From Streptomyces sp. CB02058 (GTDB lineage Bacteria; Actinomycetota; Actinomycetes; Streptomycetales; Streptomycetaceae), in assembly GCF_001905505.1 (NCBI RefSeq), contig NZ_LIPG01000003.1:1488001-1552000 (forward strand): DNA of 64,000 nucleotides, written 5' to 3'. Shown in pieces: positions 8,826 through 16,732 of this stretch. A model generated the notes under the pieces. The model made no database searches, was not told the origin of the DNA, and saw nothing but the letters and a program-made list of their open reading frames with translations. Numbering within the stretch: position 1 is the first letter of the stretch; the number at the start of each line of letters is the position of its first letter. A program made the translations under genes and the position numbers.

Positions 8826-8908
8826 GAGACATCCCTCCGCCAGTACGAACTGGTTCAGGTTCGACGGGTGTGATCTCAGCCCTCGGATGGGGCACCCCGT
8901 GTCCGGTA
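8826..8908 (-). promoter_or_regulatory. TPP riboswitch (thi box) of the cytX-thiMED operon
   Basis: Read on the minus strand the leader contains the conserved GGGGTGCC, GGCTGAGATCACACCC, GAACCTGAACC and GTTCGTACTGGCGGAGGGA elements of the THI element in order. The last element includes the Shine-Dalgarno GGAGGG ahead of the ATG at 8824, suggesting control of translation initiation by TPP. Limits are set by the closing stem and are approximate. Confidence 0.93.
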
Positions 8909-8997
8909 CGACGAACAGACTAGCCCCATCCCTCCGGCTCCCACATCGCCGGGACCGGTACTCAGGGAGGAGCCGGGAGCGGAGCGGGCCGCTCGAA

Positions 8998-9023
8998 GCC
9001 GGACGGTCAGGGGGCCGTCCGGC
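8998..9023. terminator. Hairpin terminator of the PfpI-like gene
   Basis: GCCGGACGG (8998-9006) pairs perfectly with CCGTCCGGC (9015-9023) across an 8-base loop. It lies about 140 bases past the stop of the minus-strand gene at 9162. The intervening DNA (9024-9161) shows only G+C-rich sequence. Confidence 0.6.
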
Positions 9024-9161
9024 GTGTGTGAGGGGCCGTCCGGCCTGGGCGGGGGCAGCCGGAGGCCGGGGCGCCCGTGCGGCTGCGCCCCGGTCGACGG
9101 ATCCACGGCATCAGTGAGGGCGCCGACGGCACGGGCCCACCGGCCGCCGCCGCGCACCCCC

Positions 9162-9728
9162 TCAGGACCGGGCCGAGAGTGCCTTGTCGATCGCGCCGAG
9201 GAAGGCTTCCAGGTCACCCGGATCGCGCGAGGTGATCAGAGTCCAGCCGCCCGAGCCGTCGGTCACCACCGGCTCGTCGGTCCACTCGCCGCCCGCGTTG
9301 CGGATGTCGGTGCGCAGCGAGGCGTAGGACGTCAGCCGCTTGCCGGCGACGGCACCTGCCTCGACCAACGCCCAGGGGCCGTGGCAGATCGCGGCGACGG
9401 GACGCCCCGAGTCCGTGAAGGAGCGGACGATCGCGGTGGTGTCGCGCTGGAGGCGGAGGGTGTCGGCGTTCAGGGTGCCGCCGGGGATGAGCAGCAGGTC
9501 GTAGTCCTCGGGGTCGGCATCGGCCAGGGTGAGGTCGGGGCGGACCGACTCGCCCCGGTCCTTGTCGCCGACCAGCGTCACGATGTCGTCCGTCGAGACG
9601 GCCGCGACGTCGACCCGCGCCCCCGCGCCGCGCAGGTGGTCGAGAGGCACCATCAGCTCGTCCTGCTCCACGCCGTAGTTGGTGACCACGGCCAGTACCT
9701 TCGGGTGTTTCGTGCCGTTTCCGGTCAT
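9162..9728 (-). CDS. DJ-1/PfpI-family protein
   Basis: A 188-residue protein of the class-I glutamine-amidotransferase-like fold. It has the PfpI nucleophile elbow AICHGPWAL with the reactive Cys near residue 116 followed by the usual His, the acidic residue in GVEQDELMVP near residue 20, and the LLIPGG strand. Family members act as deglycases/glyoxalases or stress-induced proteins; the exact substrate is not readable. It appears monocistronic, with a terminator downstream and a 192-base gap from the next minus-strand gene. Confidence 0.85.
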   Translation of the reverse strand: MTGNGTKHPKVLAVVTNYGVEQDELMVPLDHLRGAGARVDVAAVSTDDIVTLVGDKDRGESVRPDLTLADADPEDYDLLLIPGGTLNADTLRLQRDTTAIVRSFTDSGRPVAAICHGPWALVEAGAVAGKRLTSYASLRTDIRNAGGEWTDEPVVTDGSGGWTLITSRDPGDLEAFLGAIDKALSARS

Positions 9729-9920
9729 TGCCTGTCACCTTTCCTGCCGTGGGCCACCGGGTCGTGGCCCACGATCGTGGGCTTCCTCCGCTCGATGGAG
9801 CCATGCATGCCGGATCGGGGACCCGGGCGGGGGCCTGGCTCACGCCGGCTCGGGCAGCGTGCGGGGCTCACATCGGCTCGTGGGAGCGGGCGTGAGTCCC
9901 ACATCGACCCGGGACGTGGC

Positions 9921-10379
9921 TCACGCCTCGTCCTCCTCCTGGATGTGCACCGCCGCCTCCTCGGCCGAGGCCGCGCCGCCGTCGATGCCCACGTCGTGGC
10001 CCAGCACCCCGTTGTTGCGCTGGGCGCGCGCGTCCTCGGCGGCGGCGACGCGTCCGGCGCGCACGCCTCCGGCATCGTCCTCCTCCGGGCCGTTGTCCTC
10101 CGGCCCCGCGTCGGCCGGGTCCGCCGCCAGCGGGTCCTCCTCGGGCCGCTCCTGCGCGAGGCGCTGGTCGAGGGACTCGCCCTCGCGCTGCTCCTCACCG
10201 GTCGTGCCGTACTTCGACACGCCGAGGGGCTTCTCCGGCGGGGAGTACCCCGTGTCCAGCATGTCGTCGAGACCGGGCTCGTCGAGCACGTTCTCCGGAT
10301 CCAGCTCGTCCGTCGGCCGGTCGTCCGCGTCCGATGCGTCCGGCTGGTAGACGTCGTCACCGCGTCCTGCGTCCGACAC
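9921..10379 (-). CDS. Acidic DUF5709-like protein
   Basis: A 152-residue, very acidic, low-complexity protein without signal or membrane segments. The segment DPENVLDEPGLDDMLDTGYSPPEKP followed by GTTGEEQREGESLDQRLAQE resembles the actinobacterial DUF5709 family as I remember it. The C-terminal half is rich in Asp, Glu, Ala and Gly. Function is unknown; such proteins are widespread in Streptomyces and are often thought of as stress-related. Confidence 0.7.
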   Translation of the reverse strand: MSDAGRGDDVYQPDASDADDRPTDELDPENVLDEPGLDDMLDTGYSPPEKPLGVSKYGTTGEEQREGESLDQRLAQERPEEDPLAADPADAGPEDNGPEEDDAGGVRAGRVAAAEDARAQRNNGVLGHDVGIDGGAASAEEAAVHIQEEDEA

Positions 10380-10786
10380 CGGCTGCTCCTTCCGTTGGGG
10401 TATGCCGCATCCGCCGTCGCCCGTACTCCCGGGTCGTGCGGCGTCGCCGCTCTCCTGCCCACCCGAGTCGCGGTCATTGATGCGAACCGGCCGGATTTCG
10501 CCCGTGGCCGTTCCGCTCGTCCGGCGCGCACGCTCCGCGGTCCGTGGGCGGGGGCCGGGCAGAGGACCTGGTCAGCCCCGTACGGGCCGCCACCGGTCGG
10601 CCCCGGCAGCTTATGACCGATATCCGGCCGGTGCGACCGGGCGACGACGCTCGCCGCGGCGAGCGGGCGCGGAGACAGTGCGCGGCGGCAGGTCTGCCCG
10701 CGCGCAGCGGGGGCAGACGGCGAACGCCGGGGCGGGCCGCCCCGGCCCCATCCGAGGCCGAGAGGCACTGGAACGACGGGAACGCC
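10380..10786. other. Intergenic region between divergent genes, no assigned feature
   Basis: These 407 bases separate the DUF5709-like gene (minus) from the PAP2-DAGK gene (plus). The downstream reading frame stays open back to 10544, and an in-frame ATG at 10613 would encode MTDIRPVRPGDDA, reminiscent of a GNAT start, but the following residues do not continue as a GNAT domain. No clear operator or hairpin was found. Confidence 0.5.
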
Positions 10787-12538
10787 ATGCCCACCGACAT
10801 ACCCGAGAGACCCGCAGCACTCCTGCACGCACCCGCCGGGGTGCTGCCCCACAGCTCCGGAGAGCGCCGGGACACCGAAGCCGCCCGCCCCGCACCGCGG
10901 ACCGCCGGGGGCATGGGACGGGCTGCCGGAATCATCGCCTCGACGGCGACGTGCCAGGCGGCGTTGATGGTGGGCCTCGGCCTCCTCATCACCGGCCCCG
11001 GGGCCCATGTGTGGCCCATGACAAGCGAGGACGCGGTCGCCCGGACCCTGGAGCGAGCCCGTACCGGCACCCTCGACACGGTCTCCTTCGTCGTGTCCGA
11101 GGCGGGCAACACGGCCACCGTCGTCGCCGGTACCCTCCTCAGCTGTCTCGTGCTCCTCGTGGTCCCGCGGCTGCCCCGGTGGAGGGAAGCGGTCTTCCTC
11201 GCCGTCGCCGTGTCGCTCCAGTCCCTGGTCTTCCTGCTGATCACCGAGGCCGTGGACCGTACCCGGCCCGACGTCGAGCGTCTCGACGCCTCGCCCCCCA
11301 CCTCCAGCTACACCTCCGGCCACACCGGCGCGGCGACGGCGCTCTACGCCGGTCTCGCCGTCCTGGTCCTGCGCCGGGCCAAGGGCCCGTGGCGCCGGCC
11401 CGTGGCCGTACTGCTGCTGCTCGTGCCGGTCCTGGTGGGGATCGCCAGGGCCTACCGGGGGATGCACCATCCGACGGACATCGCGGGAGGCCTGCTCAAC
11501 GGCGGGCTGTCCCTGCTGGTCGTCGGCAGGGCCCTCCTGGCGGGCCCGCACGTGCCCGCGCCCGCCCCGTCCGGTCAGGCGCCGCTCGCGGGGCCCGCAA
11601 CGGAGGCGCCGCAGGGCGAGGCGTCCGGCCGCACCGCGGTGGTCTTCAACCCCACCGTCACCGACGAGGGCGACCGCGCCGCCCTGCGCGAGGTCCTGGA
11701 GCGTCACGGCCACCGGGCCGCGGAGTTCCTTCCGACCACGGCCGACGACCCGGGCACGGGCCAGGCGGCCGGCGCGGTGCGCGCGGGGGCCGCACTGGTC
11801 GTCGTCTGCGGCGGCGACGGGACGGTCCGGGCGGTCTCCGAGGCCCTGGCCGGCACCGGGGTACCGCTCGTGGTGGTGCCCTGCGGCACGGGCAACCTCC
11901 TCGCCCGCAATCTGGGCCTGCCGGTCAAGCCCGCCGAGGCGCTGGCCGCCGCGCTGGGCGGCGCTCCGCGCCGGATCGACCTCGGCCTGATCGAGGGCGA
12001 CGGCATCGCCCCGGCGCACTTCACCGTGATGTCGGGGGCGGGGCTCGACGCCGCGATGCTGGAGAGCACCAGCGACCGCGCCAAGGCCGTGATCGGCTGG
12101 CCCGCGTACGTGGTCGGCGGCCTGCGCGAACTGCGCGCCCCCAGGATGCGCCTGACAGTGGGTCTGGACGGTGCGCGGCCCCTGCGCCGCAGCGCCCGGA
12201 TGGTGCTGATCGCCAACACCGGCAAGGTGCAGGGCGGAGCGGCCCTCGTACCGGCGGCCCGGCCCGACGACGGTCTGCTGGACCTGCTGATCCTCGATCC
12301 GCGCGGCCCGGCGGGCTGGCTCGGCGCCGTCGTCTCGCTGCTGCGCGGCGACACGGGCGGGAAGGGTGCCGAGGGTTCCCGCTCCGTGGAGTACTTCACG
12401 TTCCGCCGCGCGGACATCCGCTTCGACGCGCCCCAGCCGCGCGAGCTGGACGGGGACCCGGTGCCACCCGGCCGGCAGTTCACCGCCCGGGTCGTGCCCG
12501 GCGCGCTGACGGTCCTGCTGCCCGTGCCGGGGGAGTGA
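10787..12538 (+). CDS. Fusion of PAP2 phosphatase and diacylglycerol-kinase catalytic domain
   Basis: A 583-residue, two-domain lipid enzyme. The N-terminal half (about 45-255) has five to six membrane helices and a PAP2 site: a TEAVDRTRP segment, SYTSGHTGAA with the catalytic His, and RAYRGMHHPTDIAGG. A Pro/Ala linker (about 260-285) leads to a cytosolic DAGK/LCB5-type kinase domain with VVCGGDGTVRAV (nucleotide loop), PCGTGNLLARNLG and a C-terminal beta domain ending LDGDPVPPG. It could both dephosphorylate a lipid phosphate and phosphorylate a lipid alcohol. The ATG at 10787 is preferred because upstream codons are Arg-rich and lack domain features. One base separates its stop from the next gene's ATG, so the three genes to 14276 form an operon. 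Confidence 0.85.
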   Translation: MPTDIPERPAALLHAPAGVLPHSSGERRDTEAARPAPRTAGGMGRAAGIIASTATCQAALMVGLGLLITGPGAHVWPMTSEDAVARTLERARTGTLDTVSFVVSEAGNTATVVAGTLLSCLVLLVVPRLPRWREAVFLAVAVSLQSLVFLLITEAVDRTRPDVERLDASPPTSSYTSGHTGAATALYAGLAVLVLRRAKGPWRRPVAVLLLLVPVLVGIARAYRGMHHPTDIAGGLLNGGLSLLVVGRALLAGPHVPAPAPSGQAPLAGPATEAPQGEASGRTAVVFNPTVTDEGDRAALREVLERHGHRAAEFLPTTADDPGTGQAAGAVRAGAALVVVCGGDGTVRAVSEALAGTGVPLVVVPCGTGNLLARNLGLPVKPAEALAAALGGAPRRIDLGLIEGDGIAPAHFTVMSGAGLDAAMLESTSDRAKAVIGWPAYVVGGLRELRAPRMRLTVGLDGARPLRRSARMVLIANTGKVQGGAALVPAARPDDGLLDLLILDPRGPAGWLGAVVSLLRGDTGGKGAEGSRSVEYFTFRRADIRFDAPQPRELDGDPVPPGRQFTARVVPGALTVLLPVPGE

Positions 12539-12539
12539 C

Positions 12540-13493
12540 ATGGGAACCGCCACCCGCGTCCCGCAGACGCGGGACATGATCGGCAGCGAGCTCTCCGGTG
12601 ACGAGGCGCTGGCCACCCTGAGGCGATACGGCCGCTGGCCGCTGCTGCGGGACTCCTTCGTGCGCTTCCGCTACGCCGACGGCTTCAGCCACTCCCGCGC
12701 CCTCGCCCTGCAGACCGTGCTGGCCGTGGTGCCGCTCGTCATCGCCTTCGTCGGGCTGTCGACGGCCCTGCACACCGAGGACCTGGGGCGGGTCGCGGAA
12801 CTGACGATCCACCGGATCACGGCCGGGCCGAGCGCCGAAGTGGTCGACGACGCCCTGGACCGCAGCCGCCGGAACGCCGACGAGGGGGCCCAGGTGGCGC
12901 TCTGGTTCGGGCTCGTCTTCTCGCTGGCCAACACGACGACGGCCATGTGCCAGATAGAGCGCGGAGCCAACCGGATATACGGGGTCGAGCGCGACCGCGT
13001 CTTCCACCTGAAGTACCTGCGAGGTCTGGTGATGTCGCTGACCGCAGGCATACCGCTCGGCCTCGGTTTCGTCACCATGGTGGCCGGACGCGACCTGGTG
13101 GCGGCGGTGGTCGACGTGTACGGCCTGGGCGCCGACGCCCGGTCAGCCTGGGACCTGCTGCGCTGGCCCGTGGGCGTCGGCCTCGTGCTCCTCTCCGCGA
13201 GCGCGATATTCCGCCGCTCGCCACGACGGCGGCAGCCCGGCTACACCTGGCTCGCCTTCGGCGCCGCCGTCTACCTCGTGCTCTGGACCACGCTGACCTG
13301 GCTGCTCAGCCTCTACCTCCAGGTCAGCGGGTCCTTCGACACCGTCTACGGGCCGCTCACGGCCTTCATGTCCCTGCTGCTCTGGGCCTATCTCACCTCC
13401 ATCGCCCTCTTCCTGGCCCTCTCCTTCGCGGCCCAGCTGGAAGCGGTGCGGGCCAAGCGGCCCGGACCCGTACAACCCGACCCTGGAGCCTGA
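12540..13493 (+). CDS. YihY/virulence-factor BrkB family membrane protein
   Basis: A 317-residue integral membrane protein with about six helices. The pattern DSFVRFRYADGFSHSRALALQTVLAVVPLVIAF at the start, the long amphipathic stretch around residues 80-130, and the C-terminal SGSFDTVYGPLTAFMSLLLWAYLTSIALFLALSF are characteristic of the YihY/BrkB (UPF0761) family. Molecular function is unsettled; older RNase BN annotations for the family are not reliable. It is tightly packed between two PAP2-containing genes, which suggests a role in envelope lipid metabolism or transport. Confidence 0.88.
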   Translation: MGTATRVPQTRDMIGSELSGDEALATLRRYGRWPLLRDSFVRFRYADGFSHSRALALQTVLAVVPLVIAFVGLSTALHTEDLGRVAELTIHRITAGPSAEVVDDALDRSRRNADEGAQVALWFGLVFSLANTTTAMCQIERGANRIYGVERDRVFHLKYLRGLVMSLTAGIPLGLGFVTMVAGRDLVAAVVDVYGLGADARSAWDLLRWPVGVGLVLLSASAIFRRSPRRRQPGYTWLAFGAAVYLVLWTTLTWLLSLYLQVSGSFDTVYGPLTAFMSLLLWAYLTSIALFLALSFAAQLEAVRAKRPGPVQPDPGA

Positions 13494-14276
13494 ATGCCCG
13501 CACGACCCCCTGCCCCCGCCCTGCTGCCGAGGCGCCGTGACGCCGACCGGCGATTCGGGATCCGGCTGTTCGGTTCCGCCGCCGTCGCCGCCGTGGCCGC
13601 CGTCCTCTTCGGTCTCCTGCTCGTCCTGGTGGAGAGCGGATGGCACCCGCTGCGGCGCCTGGACGCGGGCGCCGCACGGTGGCTGAACCGGGCCGCCCTG
13701 GACCACCCGGCGTGGACCGGCACCCTGCGCTTCCTCTCGGACGTGGTCTGGGACCCCGTCACCCTGCGCGCCGCGGTCGCGGTGCTCACCCTGTGGCTGC
13801 TGCACCGCCGTGCCTGGCGGCTTGCCGCGTGGTCGGCCGTCACCGCCGTGGCCGGAGGCCTGACCGGGCTGCTGGTGAAGGTCGTCGTCGAGCGGGCGAG
13901 GCCCGCCCTGCCGGAACCGGTGGCGCACGCTCCGGGCTTCTCGTTCCCCTCCGGTCACACGATGACCGCCACGACCTCGTTCGCGATCCTGCTGCTCGTC
14001 CTGCTGCCGATGGTGCACCGCGGGCTGCGTCCCCTGTTCTGGGCGGTCGCCGTGGTCTCGGTGCTGGGTGTCGGATTCACCCGTATCGCGCTGGGCGTGC
14101 ACTGGTTCAGCGACGTGGTCGGCGGCTGGACCCTCGGGCTGGCCGTGGTCGCGCTGACGGGCTGGTCCTTCGAGGCATGGCGCGCGGACGCGGGACTGCG
14201 CCGCAGCGAGGTGGCCGAGGGACTGGAACCGGAGCTGAGCGGTGACGACGACCCGGAGGGCCCCGGAGCCGGCTGA
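13494..14276 (+). CDS. PAP2-family membrane phosphatase
   Basis: A 260-residue protein with about six membrane helices and the complete three-part PAP2 signature: KVVVERARP near residue 125, FSFPSGHTMTA near residue 150 and ALGVHWFSDVVGGW near residue 200. It probably dephosphorylates a lipid phosphate such as phosphatidic acid or undecaprenyl diphosphate. Its ATG immediately follows the stop of the YihY gene, making it the third gene of the lipid operon. The C-terminal tail is acidic and cytosolic. Confidence 0.88.
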   Translation: MPARPPAPALLPRRRDADRRFGIRLFGSAAVAAVAAVLFGLLLVLVESGWHPLRRLDAGAARWLNRAALDHPAWTGTLRFLSDVVWDPVTLRAAVAVLTLWLLHRRAWRLAAWSAVTAVAGGLTGLLVKVVVERARPALPEPVAHAPGFSFPSGHTMTATTSFAILLLVLLPMVHRGLRPLFWAVAVVSVLGVGFTRIALGVHWFSDVVGGWTLGLAVVALTGWSFEAWRADAGLRRSEVAEGLEPELSGDDDPEGPGAG

Positions 14277-14316
14277 GGGCACGCGCGGGTGGGCGGGGTC
14301 CACTCCGTCGCCAAGG

Positions 14317-14328
14317 GAACACTTGTTC
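14317..14328. promoter_or_regulatory. SOS-box-like site upstream of the AlkB gene
   Basis: GAACACTTGTTC fits GAAC-N4-GTTC, the core of the actinobacterial LexA box. It ends 24 bases before the alkB start codon, where a bound repressor would block the promoter. The flanking bases are g and t rather than the full TCGAAC/GTTCGA. Confidence 0.6.
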
Positions 14329-14352
14329 TAATCGGCGCGTAGACTTGTCGCC

Positions 14353-14979
14353 ATGTCTGTTCATCTCCAGGGTTCGCTCTTCGACCAGGCCGACGGCCCG
14401 TGCCTCGGCCCACTGACCGGGCTGCGGCGGACGGTTCTCGGTGACGGCGCCTGGACGGACCTGCTGCCCGGCTGGCTCGGCGGCGGCGACGAGCTCTTCG
14501 CGGAACTCGCGGCGGACGTCCCCTGGAAGGCCGAGCGCCGCCAGATGTACGACCGGACGGTCGACGTGCCCAGGCTGCTCGCCTTCTACGGCGAAGGGAA
14601 CCCCCTGCCCAGCCCCGTGCTGCGCGAGGCCCGCGAGGCGCTCTCCTCCCACTACGGCGACGAGCTCGGCGAACCCTTCGCCACGGCGGGCCTCTGCTAC
14701 TACCGGGACGGCCGCGACAGCGTCGCCTGGCACGGCGACCTGCACGGGCGCAGCTCCTACGAGGACACGATGGTGGCGATCCTCTCCCTCGGCGCCCCGC
14801 GCGACCTGCTCCTGCGCCCGTGCCGGGGCGGCGGCACGGTGCGGATGCCGCTCGGCCACGGCGACCTCGTCGTCATGGGCGGCTCCTGCCAGCGCACCTG
14901 GCAGCACGCGATTCCCAAGACCGCCCATGCCCGGGGGCCCCGGATCAGCGTCCAGTTCCGTCCGCGTGGCGTGCGCTGA
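14353..14979 (+). CDS. alkB: AlkB-type Fe(II)/2-oxoglutarate dioxygenase (DNA alkylation repair)
   Basis: A 208-residue cytosolic enzyme that removes alkyl lesions from DNA bases by oxidative dealkylation. The iron ligands are visible: WHGD (H127 and D129) and WQHAIPK (H185), and the 2-oxoglutarate-binding arginines lie in PRISVQFRPR at the C-terminus. The RQMYDR and nucleotide-recognition lid segments place it with the AlkB2-like group. It is preceded by an SOS-box-like dyad 24 bases before the ATG, which would put it under LexA control. It is monocistronic. Confidence 0.9.
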   Translation: MSVHLQGSLFDQADGPCLGPLTGLRRTVLGDGAWTDLLPGWLGGGDELFAELAADVPWKAERRQMYDRTVDVPRLLAFYGEGNPLPSPVLREAREALSSHYGDELGEPFATAGLCYYRDGRDSVAWHGDLHGRSSYEDTMVAILSLGAPRDLLLRPCRGGGTVRMPLGHGDLVVMGGSCQRTWQHAIPKTAHARGPRISVQFRPRGVR

Positions 14980-15001
14980 CTCCCTGACCAGGCAACTCGC
15001 C

Positions 15002-15021
15002 GGGTGAGGTAAACCTTACCC
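15002..15021. promoter_or_regulatory. Iron-box-like dyad
   Basis: GGGTGAGGTAAACCTTACCC is a dyad with one mismatched pair. Its core AGGTAAACCTTACC matches the IdeR/DmdR iron-box consensus at about 10 of 15 positions, weaker than the four boxes further right. It lies just after alkB and 249 bases before the possible small ORF, so its target is unclear. Confidence 0.3.
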
Positions 15022-15269
15022 GGCACCGGACATCCACAGTCAACAATCTCGCGGAACATCTTGCCGACATCCGGTTCGTGCGATTACGGTCGCCGCCAAG
15101 AAGCTGACGCCGCACGCACCCCGCCCGAGGCAGTCGCCCCGGCCGGACCCGCATTCGGCAGTCGTGGCGTACCCCTGTGCGGGCGGTCCGGCCCCGTGCG
15201 GGCGCTTCCGGTCCCGGACCGGTGCGTCCGCCGGTCCTGACCACCGCCCGCATGATCGAGGAGCAAGTC

Positions 15270-15374
15270 ATGGACCGCCGCCCCGCCACTCCATCGGACC
15301 GCCGCCCCGCCACCCCGTGGGCCCGTCGCCCTGCCACCCCGTCAACCCGTCGCCCCGTACAGCGCCGCCCGTGA
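15270..15374 (+). CDS. Possible 34-residue Arg/Pro repeat peptide
   Basis: A short ORF starting MDRRPATPSDRRPATPW and built of an eight-residue repeat (x-RRPATP-x) copied about three and a half times. The ATG at 15270 has a good ribosome site (GAGGAG, 7 bases away), which is the only reason to consider it. The repeat may simply be a G+C-rich DNA repeat that happens to be open. No homologue comes to mind. Confidence 0.25.
   Translation: MDRRPATPSDRRPATPWARRPATPSTRRPVQRRP
15273..15360 (+). repeat. 24-base imperfect tandem repeat, about 3.5 copies
   Basis: Units begin at 15273, 15297, 15321 and 15345 (partial). The first two share their first 17 bases (GACCGCCGCCCCGCCAC). Copies three and four are more diverged. 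The period is a multiple of three. Confidence 0.7.
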
Positions 15375-15509
15375 CGACGCGCCCGCCCCGAGACGTCCGC
15401 GTCCGGCCCGGCCGCGCGGCACGGGAGCGCCCGCGTCCAGGCACCGGTGTCCACCCCGTGCGGGCCCGCGCCGCCGGCCCGCCCTGCCGCGGACGGCCGG
15501 ACCACGCGG

Positions 15510-15914
15510 TCACGCCATCTGGTCGGCGGCCGACAGGTGTTCCACGGTCACGCCCGTCTCGGTGAACGTCCGTGTCACCGTCCCCGACGTGTAGACCCAC
15601 AGGATGCGCAGGGGAGTGTCACCGACGTTCCGGAAGAGGTGCGGTATCGGGGAGGGGATGTACGTGGTGTCGAACCGTTCGAGCCGGGTCACCTCTCCCT
15701 CCACCAGCACCTCGGCCTCGCCTTCGAGGACCGTCACGTGCTCGTCGCAGTTGTGCGAGTGCATCGGGGCCCCGGAACCCACCGGATACACGCTCATACC
15801 GCTGGTGATCAGATTCTCGCCGTCCGACGCCGGAGTCGTGACCAGCGGGGTCGTCACGATCGAACCCCCTCGGTCCAGAAGCCGGACGGAAGCGGTCTTG
15901 ATGATGACTGTCAT
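15510..15914 (-). CDS. Small cupin-fold protein
   Basis: A 134-residue single-domain cupin. Metal-site residues are visible as MHSHNCDEHVTVLEGEAEV (two His and a Glu of motif 1, near residues 51-65) and IPHLFRNVGDTPLRILWVY (His of motif 2 near residue 92). Such proteins are dioxygenases, isomerases or sensors in catabolic clusters. It is transcribed away from the CMD-transporter operon, and the shared intergenic DNA contains the first regulon dyad (15988-16002), so it may belong to the same regulon. Confidence 0.8.
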   Translation of the reverse strand: MTVIIKTASVRLLDRGGSIVTTPLVTTPASDGENLITSGMSVYPVGSGAPMHSHNCDEHVTVLEGEAEVLVEGEVTRLERFDTTYIPSPIPHLFRNVGDTPLRILWVYTSGTVTRTFTETGVTVEHLSAADQMA

Positions 15915-15987
15915 GCGGAATCCCTCTCGAAGTCGGTGCGTCGTCCGACGTTAGGCGCCGTACCGGTGGATGAGAGGCATCCGGCGT

Positions 15988-16002
15988 GCAGCTTTACCTT
16001 GC
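15988..16002. promoter_or_regulatory. Regulon dyad A (LysR-box-like)
   Basis: GCAGCTTTACCTTGC is GCAg-N7-TTGC, one mismatch from a perfect dyad. It lies 98 bases before the CMD gene start and 73 before the divergent cupin start. Three other copies occur at almost the same distance before the other operons of the catabolic cluster. Confidence 0.55.
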
Positions 16003-16100
16003 ATTCCGAGGAGGGTGAGCCTCGGCGACACGGGGGTACGGTCGGCTCCCGTTACACGGTCGAAGCGCTCGTGTCACCGAATGAAAGGCAGCCAACTCCC

Positions 16101-16694
16101 ATGAGAATCCCGGTACTCGCCGCCGAAGAAATGAACGAGCATCAGCAGGAACTTCACGCCAGGATCACTGCGCGCCGGGGCGGCGTCCGCGGGCCTTTCC
16201 GGGTGTGGCTGCAGAGTCCCGAACTGTGCGAGCGGGTGGAATCGCTCGGTGCCTTCGTACGATTCGATTCGAGCCTGCCGAAGCATCTGCGCGAACTCAC
16301 CCTGCTGATGGCCGCGCGCCACTTCGACGCGCAGTACTCCTGGAACGCGCACGTGGCCGCCGCCGTCGAGGCCGGCATTCCGGCTGAGGCGATCCAGGCC
16401 ATCGCCGAGCACCGGGCGCCGGTCTTCGAGGACGAGGGGGACGCCGCCTTCCACGCGTTCTGTCAGGAGCTGCTGGAGACCCACTTCGTGTCGGACGACA
16501 CCTTCGCCCGCGCCCACAAGCACTTCGGTGCGCAGGGCCTGGTCGACACCATCGGCTCCCTGGGCAACTTCACCATGCTCGGCATGTGCCTGAACGCCTT
16601 CCAGGTCGACCTCCAGGCCGACCGGGAGCCCCCGTTCCCCGACATCCGCGGCTTCGAGCGCGTCACCGGCGGCGGGGACCGGTCCCAGCCGTGA
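16101..16694 (+). CDS. Carboxymuconolactone-decarboxylase (CMD)-family protein
   Basis: A 197-residue protein of the AhpD/CMD fold. The core ELTLLMAARHFDAQYSWNAHVAAAVEAGIPAEAI near residues 70-105 is the family signature. It has the CMD-type Tyr/His arrangement and lacks the AhpD CxxC redox pair, so a decarboxylase or hydratase-like role is more likely than peroxidase reduction. The ATG at 16101 follows AAAGG at a normal distance; the long upstream open frame is not coding. It is first in an operon with an ABC importer (38-base gap), linking it to metabolism of the imported compound. Confidence 0.8.
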   Translation: MRIPVLAAEEMNEHQQELHARITARRGGVRGPFRVWLQSPELCERVESLGAFVRFDSSLPKHLRELTLLMAARHFDAQYSWNAHVAAAVEAGIPAEAIQAIAEHRAPVFEDEGDAAFHAFCQELLETHFVSDDTFARAHKHFGAQGLVDTIGSLGNFTMLGMCLNAFQVDLQADREPPFPDIRGFERVTGGGDRSQP

Positions 16695-16732
16695 CAGCCC
16701 GTCCCGAGCCACGTACGAAAGGGAGCGAGGAC

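Larger units (their letters stand above)
14980..15509. other. 530-base region with a dyad and a short tandem repeat
   Basis: No established gene. It holds an iron-box-like dyad at 15002-15021, a possible 34-codon ORF made of a 24-base tandem repeat (15270-15374), and otherwise G+C-rich sequence with long open frames that look like shadows. Confidence 0.5.

Noticed and set aside
10613..10786. In-frame upstream ATG giving MTDIRPVRPGDDA, like the start of a GNAT acetyltransferase, joined to the PAP2-DAGK gene
   Set aside because: Only a dozen residues resemble GNAT; the following Arg-rich codons have no fold signature and the ATG lacks a ribosome site.
9725..12616. 963-codon minus-strand open frame across the DUF5709-like and PAP2-DAGK genes
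   Set aside because: It runs opposite a gene with intact PAP2 and kinase motifs and has no domain of its own.
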